Positions 1-5,855 of a stretch of 8,108 nt of DNA are shown one piece after another. The first letter of the stretch is position 1; every line of letters starts with the position of its first letter. The notes under the pieces were generated by a model. It was not told the origin of the DNA and did no database searches. It saw nothing but the letters and a program-made list of their open reading frames with translations. A program made the translations under genes and the position numbers. Source of the DNA: JAVKSM01 sp039583705 (lineage in GTDB: Bacteria > Actinomycetota > Actinomycetes > Mycobacteriales > Pseudonocardiaceae); the NCBI GenBank assembly GCA_039583705.1, contig JAVKSM010000128.1:1-8108 (forward strand), in the 5' to 3' direction.

Positions 1-1136
1 GTCGCCGGGGGGGCCGGTGCGGCCGGTGGGCCGGACGCCGCGGGGTGTGTCGGCGGCGGCGTGCGCGTGGGGCCGACGACCACGACCGGTGCCGCCGCCG
101 AGCCGCCGCCGAGCAGCGAGCTCATCTTGATCCCCACCCAGCCGAGGGCGAGCACGGTGGCCAGCACGACCAGGGTCATCCCGATCCGCAGCTTGCGGCG
201 CCGGGCCGGGTCGGGCACGGGCGCCGGCCCGCTCTCGGGCTGCCACACCGTGTGGGTGTCCACGCCGACCTGGGCGCCTTCCTCGGCGATCGGGAGCAGC
301 ACCTGGTCGTCCTGCAGGTTCGCAAGCAGGTAGGCCAGCAGCTGCGCCACGGCTGCGGCGGTGCGGATCCCGCTGTCCCGGTCCAGTGCCCGGTCGACGA
401 GCGCGGAGACGTCCACCGGGATCGACGGCCGCAGTTCGCGCACCGGCAGCGGCCCGCCGTCGGCGTCGCGGGGCGCCGCGGGCAGGGCGGCCGGCGGCGG
501 TCCCGGCAGCGCCCAGTGGCCGGTGAGCAGCAGGTAGAGCGCGGCGCCGAGACCGTGGACGTCGTCGTCGCCGCACACGTCGGCCCGGGGCAGCGCAAAG
601 GCCATCCGGGCGGTGTCGGCGGCGGAGAGCCGGACCCGCTGCGGGTGGTCGCAGCCGAGCACGAAACCCGCCTGGTGAGCGGCGGCGACGGCCGCGGCGA
701 GCGGCTGCACCACCTGGAGCGCGACCGAAGGGCGCAGCGGGCCCACGGCGACCAGTTCGGCGAGGTCGGGTCCGGGGATCCAATCGGTGACGGCGGCACC
801 GATCACCCCGTGCGGCAGACCCGGGGAGCGGGGCGGCAGCACGTCGAGCACGCGGGCGCGCGCCGGGTGGTCGAACTGGGCGGCACGCAACGCCCTGGTG
901 GTGGCGGTGGCGGCCGCCGCCTCCTGCCCGGCGCCGCCGACCAGGAGCGTGACCGCGACATCCCGTTCCAGCGTGACGTCCCAGCCACGCCACAGCTCGG
1001 CGCCAGCCGCCTCGTCCCGCCCCACCAGGGTGAGCAGATGGTACCGGTCACCGAAGACGGTGCCGGACGTCAATCCGGACCCGCGGGACCCCAGCTCTCC
1101 GGGCACCCGCGGCGTCGGCGTCGGTCTCCAACCCAC
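1..1136 (-). CDS. Transmembrane pseudokinase, MviN/MurJ-associated (C-terminus outside window)
   Basis: A cytoplasmic kinase-like domain (about residues 26-275) is followed by a Gln/Glu/Pro linker, one membrane segment (about 316-336, after the basic RRRK) and a Pro/Ala-rich stretch that should lie outside the cell. The fold is recognisable from the N-lobe start GTVFGDRY (25-32), ELWRGWD (47-53) and the alpha-F segment DVHGLGAALYLLLTG (192-206). Catalytic residues are missing: the ATP-binding Lys position is Thr63 (DVAVTLL), the HRD loop reads LGC (160-162), the metal-binding Asn position is Arg167, and no DFG is present. It is therefore a pseudokinase. In M. tuberculosis the equivalent domain is fused to MviN, is phosphorylated by PknB and binds FhaA; a like role here is inference. 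It lies downstream of murJ on the same strand. GTG at 1136 was chosen because AGGAG lies 4 nt upstream and the residues before it use rare codons. The in-frame ATG at 1196 is the alternative. The frame stays open to base 1, so the C-terminus is not seen. Confidence 0.86.
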   Translation of the reverse strand, partial: MGWRPTPTPRVPGELGSRGSGLTSGTVFGDRYHLLTLVGRDEAAGAELWRGWDVTLERDVAVTLLVGGAGQEAAAATATTRALRAAQFDHPARARVLDVLPPRSPGLPHGVIGAAVTDWIPGPDLAELVAVGPLRPSVALQVVQPLAAAVAAAHQAGFVLGCDHPQRVRLSAADTARMAFALPRADVCGDDDVHGLGAALYLLLTGHWALPGPPPAALPAAPRDADGGPLPVRELRPSIPVDVSALVDRALDRDSGIRTAAAVAQLLAYLLANLQDDQVLLPIAEEGAQVGVDTHTVWQPESGPAPVPDPARRRKLRIGMTLVVLATVLALGWVGIKMSSLLGGGSAAAPVVVVGPTRTPPPTHPAASGPPAAPAPPA

Positions 1137-1140
1137 GGCA

Positions 1141-1145
1141 CTCCT
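1141..1145 (-). promoter_or_regulatory. Shine-Dalgarno site AGGAG for the pseudokinase GTG start
   Basis: AGGAG on the minus strand ends 4 nt before the GTG at 1136. The competing in-frame ATG at 1196 has no comparable purine-rich site upstream, so this site decides the start. The spacing is a little short, and the assignment is an inference from sequence only. Confidence 0.5.
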
Positions 1146-1234
1146 GTCTCGACATGAGCAGTCCCCGACGCGGTGAAAGGTTACGTCACCGGGCATCCGT
1201 CTGCTGTGAGATCGGCCACCGCGCGCGGGGCAGG

Positions 1235-2953
1235 TCAGGAACGGCGACGTAGCAGGCCGCCGACCCGGGCCAGCACCGGTGTCAGCTCCTCCACCTGGAG
1301 CAGCCGCATCGCCGCCAGCAGCACCGCGCCCCCGACCGCGACCCCCACCAGCAGCGTCAGCCATGCCTGGCCGACCACGCCCACCGCGGATCCCAGCAGT
1401 TGCCGCAGCAGCGTGGCGGCGATGACGGCGACCAGGGCGGCGAGCACCGAGGCGAGCGCGGTGAGCACGACCGTGCGCAGCATCCGGGCGCTGCCCAGCC
1501 GCCCCAGCCGGGCCCTCAGCCACAGCTCGCCGATGACAGCGCCGACGACGAACGTCAGCGAGTTGACGAATGACAACCCGAGCACGACCTGGTCGTCGGG
1601 CAGCACGAGCGCGCACGCGTAGCACAGCGGCACCTTGAGCACCGTCATGATCACCATGATGAGGGTGGGGGTCCGGGCGTCGGTGAGCGCGTAGAAGACC
1701 CGGAGCTGCAGCAGCACCACGGCGTAGGGCAGCAGCCCGAAGGCCGACACGGCCACCGCCGCGCCCAGCCGGGTGCTGTCGGACAGGTCGGAGTGGCCCA
1801 GCGAGAACAACGCCACCCCGATCGTGCCCCCGAAGGCGGTCATGAGCGCGGTCACCGGCAGCAGGGCGACGGCGGAGAGCCGGCTGCCCAGCGAGAGGTC
1901 CGCGACGACCTGGTCGACCCGACCGGCGGCGGCCGCCGCGCTCATCCGGGGCATCAGGACGGTGAGCAACGAGACCCCGAGCACGCCGTAGGGAACCTGG
2001 AAGAGGTTCCAGGCGTAGGAGTAGATCGCGATGCCGCTGCGGTCGGCTGCGGAGGCGACCCGGTTGACGACGACGTAGCCGAGCTGGCTCACCAGCACGT
2101 ACCCGACGACCCACGCCGCGAGCCCGCCGAACTCCGACAGCCGCCGGTCCCATCCCCACCGCCACCGCAGGTCCAGCCGACGCATCGCCGGCACCATCAC
2201 CACCGCCTGCACGACGATCCCCAGCGTCGTGCCCAGGCCGAGCACGAGCAGTTGAGCGGTGCCGACCCCGGCTGTGTCGGTGGCACCGGAACCGTGCGGG
2301 AGGAACCAGTAACCCCCGAGCGCGGCCAGCACGACGACGTTGTTGACCACGGGCGCCCATGCCGGGGGCCCGAAGACCCCCCGGGCGTTGAGCACCGCCC
2401 CGAACAGTGCGCCCACCCCGTAGAAGAAGATTTCCGGAAGCAGCAGGTATCCGAAGGTGGTGGCGAGGTGAGGGTCGGTCTTGTTGCCCGGCGAGAGGTA
2501 GATCCGGACGAGCAGCGGCGCCGCCGCGACCGCGACCACGGTGGCCAGCGCCAGGACGACCGCCGACACGGTGAGCAGTTGCTGGGTGAAGATCTCACCG
2601 CCGTCCCGGTCCTCGCGCGCGGCCCGTACCAGCACCGGCACGACGATGCTGGTGAGCACGCCGCCGAGCAGCAGCTCGTAGACGATGTTGGGCAGGGTGT
2701 TGGCGACGGTGTAGGAACTGTTGACAAGACCGAGCCCGAGCGTGGCTGCCAGCGCCACCTTGGACAGGAACCCGGTGAGCCGGCTGACCAGCGTCGCCAC
2801 CGCGATCGAGCCGCTGACCCGGACCAGGGCGTCGTCGTCGCGTCCGGTGGCCGCCGCCTCCCGGAGGCTCGGGAGCGGCGTCGTGGGGGCATCAGCCGCG
2901 TCGAGACCGGGCCGGAACGCCGGCAGCAGGAGGGTCGGCTCAGCTGCGGTCAG
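1235..2953 (-). CDS. murJ: Lipid II flippase MurJ (MviN family)
   Basis: Polytopic membrane protein of the MOP superfamily that moves lipid-linked peptidoglycan precursor across the plasma membrane. From the chosen start it is 572 residues, close to the usual 510-600, with a roughly 45-residue disordered N-terminus and many hydrophobic segments compatible with 14 helices. Family landmarks are SRLTGF at 57-62 in helix 1, TLPNIVYELLLGGVL at 86-100, VLNARGVFGPPAWAPVVNN at 187-205, FQVPYGVLGVSLLTVLMP at 318-335 and FYALTDARTP at 420-429. The basic residues of E. coli MurJ after helix 1 and in the LPN..RR motif are not kept (GFLSK, LPNIVYE), as in other actinobacterial members. The start is uncertain. 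The frame is open to a GTG at 3130, but that would overlap the upstream gene's membrane segment and tail by 181 nt with an Arg/Pro/Gly-rich leader and no ribosome site. CTG at 2953 overlaps the upstream TGA as CTGA, suggesting translational coupling. The next GTG lies inside helix 1. Confidence 0.9.
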   Translation of the reverse strand: MTAAEPTLLLPAFRPGLDAADAPTTPLPSLREAAATGRDDDALVRVSGSIAVATLVSRLTGFLSKVALAATLGLGLVNSSYTVANTLPNIVYELLLGGVLTSIVVPVLVRAAREDRDGGEIFTQQLLTVSAVVLALATVVAVAAAPLLVRIYLSPGNKTDPHLATTFGYLLLPEIFFYGVGALFGAVLNARGVFGPPAWAPVVNNVVVLAALGGYWFLPHGSGATDTAGVGTAQLLVLGLGTTLGIVVQAVVMVPAMRRLDLRWRWGWDRRLSEFGGLAAWVVGYVLVSQLGYVVVNRVASAADRSGIAIYSYAWNLFQVPYGVLGVSLLTVLMPRMSAAAAAGRVDQVVADLSLGSRLSAVALLPVTALMTAFGGTIGVALFSLGHSDLSDSTRLGAAVAVSAFGLLPYAVVLLQLRVFYALTDARTPTLIMVIMTVLKVPLCYACALVLPDDQVVLGLSFVNSLTFVVGAVIGELWLRARLGRLGSARMLRTVVLTALASVLAALVAVIAATLLRQLLGSAVGVVGQAWLTLLVGVAVGGAVLLAAMRLLQVEELTPVLARVGGLLRRRS

Positions 2954-5334
2954 CGGGTTCCACTCGGCGCTGTGGCCGCCGGTGCGGCGGTGCCCGGCTT
3001 CGCCCGGCCGCCGCCAGGTCCGTCCCCGGACGGGCGGCGGTGCGCCCCGCCCGGCGGTTCGCGCATCCGGCGCGCGATCCGCAGGCCGGCCAGCAGCACC
3101 AGGACTGCCCCCGCGGAACCTGTCAACCACACTGTGATGGTGCCGTAGGCGGTCGATCGCAGCAGCAGACGACTGGCCGGTCCCAGCGCTCCCCCGCTGG
3201 GCGTCGTGGCCCGTGCTTCGACGCTGAACTGCCCGGAGCGGGACACCGTCGCGGTCACGCGCACCTGGATCCGTCCCTGAGCCGGCACCCGCAGCAGCGG
3301 CACCGGATGGGTGCGCAGCCCCGGTGTCGGCGACAGCGTGAGCCGCACGTCGACGGCCACCGGAAGCTGGTTCTCGACGCTGATGAGCAACGGCGCGTCG
3401 TCGGAGCCGAGCGAGTACGGGCCGGGCGGCTGCACCACGTCGACCATCGACCGCAGCGTGTCGATCCGGCTCGCGGCGGCGGCGACGGCGGCCGCGGCGG
3501 CGGCGGGTCGGGGACGCCAGGCAGCCGACAGCCCGCGCAGCAGATCAGCCTCGACAGGCTCGAACAACGCCGCCGGCGGCAGCGAGCCCACCCGGTCCTG
3601 CTCGCTCGCCGTGAACAGGTCACGCTGCTCGTCCCGGGCCTTGCGGGCGGCGGACGTCACGCCGACCGGCAGCTCCTCGGCGCCGGCAGCCAGCGGGTAG
3701 GACAGCGCGGTCGTCGGGCCGGCAGCCCCGTCCGCCAGCCCGGCAATGTCCGCGGGGACGGCCAGCCCTGCCCGCATCACCTGCGCCACCCCCGTGAGCA
3801 GCGCCCCGGCCTCGGCGGCGTCGACCTGCCACCGCCGGGGCGGGGCGGCGAGCACCACCCGGGGGCTGCTCACCGGCGAGGTCACGGATCCGCTGGAGGA
3901 TCCGCTGGAGCCGACGGTCGCCCGGTACACCAGCGCGCCGAGCCCGTCCTGGGTCGCCAGCGGAGCGGCGGTACCGGCGGGGGTGTCGCTCACGGAGCCG
4001 TCCGGGGAGTCGGACGCGGAGCCGTCCGGGGAGCCGCCGCCGGGCAGGCCGGTGTGCTCCTCCGCGAGGTCGCCGCCCAGTGCGGTCGAGACCAGCGGGT
4101 CGGTGACCAGAGCGGTGACGTCGCTGCCCGCCAACCGGGTCACCCCGCCGGCGGGGAGCCCCCCGCCGGCGAGGCTCCCCGGCGAGAGCACCACGGCCCG
4201 GCCGCCGCCGGCCGAGATGTCGGCGAGCGTGCGGTCGTCGATGCGCCCGCCGGGTGGCCAGCTCGTCCCGGGGAGCGGTGTGACGCCCAGCTCGGCGGCG
4301 GTCACCCGGGCTCCGTCCACGGTGGCGTAGTCGGCGAGGTCGGCCAGGTCGGCGCGGGACATCGCCACGAGGTCGGCGTCGGCGTAGGGCAGCGACAGCA
4401 GGCAGCGGCCCTGGGCGGTGGCCTTCAACGTGTCGAGCCACTGCGCGGCGGCCAGCGCGCCACGTCCGTCGATGACGCCGGTCGGCGTCCGGACCCGGTA
4501 GCCGGCCGCCATCGCGGCAGCCGTCTGCACCAGGTCGGGGTCGACGACCAGGCAGGTCGCCGCGGCCAACGGGGAACCGGGCGGCGCTGCGGACGCCAGC
4601 GCGGAGAGCAGCCCCGACAGCCGCCCACCGGGCGCCAGCGAGGTCGCCAGCTCGTCGTCGGTGAGCAACGCCGGCTCCCGGGGTCCGGTCGGCAGCCGGC
4701 GCGGCACGTCGACCAGGGGGTACAGCAGCCCGATCCGGACCGGAGGGGTCGCCGGGGGGGTCGTGCGCATCGGCGGGGCGGTGTCGGCCACCGGTGGCGA
4801 GCCCGCCGGCGGCGGCAGCCCCAGCACCGGCAGCAGCAGCCGGACCGCGGCCAGCCGCGCCCGGCCGCCGAAGTCCGGCACCCCGTTGACGTTGACCAAC
4901 AGTGGGTAGGTCCCGGGCTGGGTGATCGACAGCGACGCCGGATCGGGTCCGCGCAGCGGGATCGACAGCGCGAACGGCTGGGTCTGCCCGGGTGCCAGCA
5001 TCTCGGCCAGGTCGCTGAAGGCGGGGGTGACGGCGTCGGCCGGCGCGGTCCCCGCCAGCGCGGCGGCCATGTCGCGGTCGGTGAGCAGCGCCGGGCCGCG
5101 CTGCACCCGCAGCTCCAGCCCGTGCAGCCACCGGTCACCGGTGTTGCTCACCGAACCGGTGATGCTCAGCGTCGGCGCGGCGTCGACGGTGACGATCCGC
5201 GGAGCCAGCGAGTCCAACCGCAGCACGAGCCCGACACCCATGGCGGCATGCGCCGGGACGACCGCGACGAGCAGCCCGGCCCCGGCAGCCAGCAGGCTGG
5301 CGAGCAGGGCTGCGAGCCACCTCACGCGGCCCAT
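2950..5334 (-). CDS. DUF6049 family exported, membrane-anchored protein
   Basis: Large protein of unknown function, 794 residues, very near the length of its apparent M. tuberculosis counterpart Rv3909. A signal peptide is clear: basic MGRVR, a hydrophobic core to about residue 26, then AHA before Ala31. A beta-rich, Ig-like stretch follows (about 35-170), then a Pro-rich linker (172-199). The middle domain (200-430) contains LLYPLVD, CLVVDPDLV (261-269) and LPYADADL (315-322). A low-complexity Ser/Gly/Asp segment (434-490) precedes an alpha/beta region, an Ala run (610-621) and a second beta-rich domain (645-727). One membrane helix lies at about 733-753, followed by ARRMR and a short cytoplasmic tail, so most of the protein faces outside. 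The ATG at 5334 is 15 nt after the Nudix stop, and the stop overlaps the likely murJ start. This suggests an envelope role connected to MurJ or peptidoglycan, which is inference. The DxD-containing strand ends could be a deacetylase- or glycosidase-like barrel, but this is unproven. Confidence 0.88.
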   Translation of the reverse strand: MGRVRWLAALLASLLAAGAGLLVAVVPAHAAMGVGLVLRLDSLAPRIVTVDAAPTLSITGSVSNTGDRWLHGLELRVQRGPALLTDRDMAAALAGTAPADAVTPAFSDLAEMLAPGQTQPFALSIPLRGPDPASLSITQPGTYPLLVNVNGVPDFGGRARLAAVRLLLPVLGLPPPAGSPPVADTAPPMRTTPPATPPVRIGLLYPLVDVPRRLPTGPREPALLTDDELATSLAPGGRLSGLLSALASAAPPGSPLAAATCLVVDPDLVQTAAAMAAGYRVRTPTGVIDGRGALAAAQWLDTLKATAQGRCLLSLPYADADLVAMSRADLADLADYATVDGARVTAAELGVTPLPGTSWPPGGRIDDRTLADISAGGGRAVVLSPGSLAGGGLPAGGVTRLAGSDVTALVTDPLVSTALGGDLAEEHTGLPGGGSPDGSASDSPDGSVSDTPAGTAAPLATQDGLGALVYRATVGSSGSSSGSVTSPVSSPRVVLAAPPRRWQVDAAEAGALLTGVAQVMRAGLAVPADIAGLADGAAGPTTALSYPLAAGAEELPVGVTSAARKARDEQRDLFTASEQDRVGSLPPAALFEPVEADLLRGLSAAWRPRPAAAAAAVAAAASRIDTLRSMVDVVQPPGPYSLGSDDAPLLISVENQLPVAVDVRLTLSPTPGLRTHPVPLLRVPAQGRIQVRVTATVSRSGQFSVEARATTPSGGALGPASRLLLRSTAYGTITVWLTGSAGAVLVLLAGLRIARRMREPPGGAHRRPSGDGPGGGRAKPGTAAPAATAPSGTR
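3886..3910. repeat. Two tandem 12-bp units inside the DUF6049 gene
   Basis: The plus-strand unit GGATCCGCTGGA occurs at 3886-3897 and again at 3898-3909 without interruption. On the coding strand it encodes the Ser/Gly stretch SSGSSSGS in the flexible middle of the exported protein. It keeps frame (4 codons per unit), so copy-number change would be tolerated. This is a coding microsatellite-like repeat, not an independent element. Confidence 0.8.
3993..4033. repeat. 17-bp direct repeat, 24-bp period, inside the DUF6049 gene
   Basis: CGGAGCCGTCCGGGGAG occurs at 3993-4009 and identically at 4017-4033. The 24-bp period equals eight codons and yields the protein repeats SPDGSASD and SPDGSVSD (residues 435-450), an acidic Ser-rich linker. 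It looks like recent in-frame duplication in a disordered extracellular segment. Confidence 0.8.
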
Positions 5335-5349
5335 CTCAGGCGCCCCGTC

Positions 5350-5820
5350 TCACGCCGATTCCTCCAGGATCTCGCTGGCGCGGCGCACCAGCCGCCGCTC
5401 GTCGGCGTAGGCCAGCAGCCCACCCAGCTCCTCGAGCGGCACCCAGGCGACCTCCGTCACCTCGATGTCCGCGTCGGAGAGCTCCCCTCCGACGGCCCGC
5501 AGCAGGAAGTGGTGCACGGTCTTGTGCACCCGGCGGTCCTCGGCGAGGAACCAGTAGTCGATCGTGCCCAGCGGCGCCTGCACCCGGGTCAGGATCCCGG
5601 TCTCCTCCGCGACCTCCCGCATCGCTGCCTGCTCGGCGGTCTCCCCGTGCTCGATGTGCCCCTTGGGCAGGGACCACAACAGCCGGCCGCGGCGGTCCAA
5701 CCGTCCGATCACGGCCGCCTGCCGGGTGTCGTCGAGCACCAGCCCGCCGGCCGAGATCTCGTCCACGGTCCGCATCCGTCGCGGGCGAGGCGAGCGGCGG
5801 GAGCGGGGCGACGGGGGCAT
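5350..5820 (-). CDS. Nudix hydrolase, MutT4-like
   Basis: Hydrolyses a nucleoside diphosphate linked to another moiety; the exact substrate cannot be read from sequence. The 156-residue protein has a complete Nudix box at residues 54-76: G54, E60, R68, E69, E72, E73, G75 (GHIEHGE...REVAEETGI), so the Mg-binding glutamates are intact. The preceding WSLPKG and the following IDYWFLAEDRRVHKTVHHFLL fit the family's central sheet. By synteny it corresponds to M. tuberculosis mutT4, which is also divergent from pcnA and upstream of the DUF6049 and MviN genes. ATG at 5820 was chosen because a TACGAT -10-like element lies 6 nt upstream, which predicts a leaderless start. The frame is also open to an ATG at 5889, but that would overlap pcnA and cross the shared promoter. 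A GGAGG directly abuts the ATG, too close for a normal ribosome site. The short Arg/Pro-rich N-terminus (about 1-15) precedes the fold, so ATG at 5775 is another candidate. Confidence 0.9.
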   Translation of the reverse strand: MPPSPRSRRSPRPRRMRTVDEISAGGLVLDDTRQAAVIGRLDRRGRLLWSLPKGHIEHGETAEQAAMREVAEETGILTRVQAPLGTIDYWFLAEDRRVHKTVHHFLLRAVGGELSDADIEVTEVAWVPLEELGGLLAYADERRLVRRASEILEESA

Positions 5821-5855
5821 CCTCCGATCGTAACGACTCGTTACACTGCCTCCCC
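5821..5855. promoter_or_regulatory. Divergent promoter region between the Nudix and pcnA genes
   Basis: Only 35 bp separate the two divergent start codons. On the minus strand TACGAT (5832 to 5827) fits the actinobacterial -10 pattern TANNNT and ends 6 nt before ATG 5820. On the plus strand TACACT (5842-5847) ends 8 nt before GTG 5856. Transcription would then begin at or next to each start codon, giving leaderless mRNAs, consistent with no properly spaced ribosome site on either side. No convincing -35 boxes are visible. The -10 assignments are inference. Confidence 0.5.
5830..5844. promoter_or_regulatory. Perfect 15-bp palindrome, candidate operator
   Basis: GTAACGA-C-TCGTTAC has two 7-bp arms around one base. 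Its outer TAC triplets are the first three bases of each predicted -10 element, so a bound protein would cover both promoters. The site also reads as GTAAC-N5-GTTAC, two GTNAC half sites one helical turn apart, a spacing pattern reminiscent of MtrA sites in actinobacteria. The binding protein is not identifiable from the window. Confidence 0.5.

Noticed and set aside
45..1157. 370-codon open frame on the plus strand opposite the pseudokinase
   Set aside because: Arg/Gly/His-rich shadow of a gene with recognisable kinase-fold motifs on the other strand.
4152..4181. Hairpin with 9-bp arms (CGGGGAGCC / GGCTCCCCG) and a 12-nt loop
   Set aside because: It lies inside the DUF6049 coding region, and in this base composition such arms arise readily. 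There is no sign of a terminator or RNA gene.
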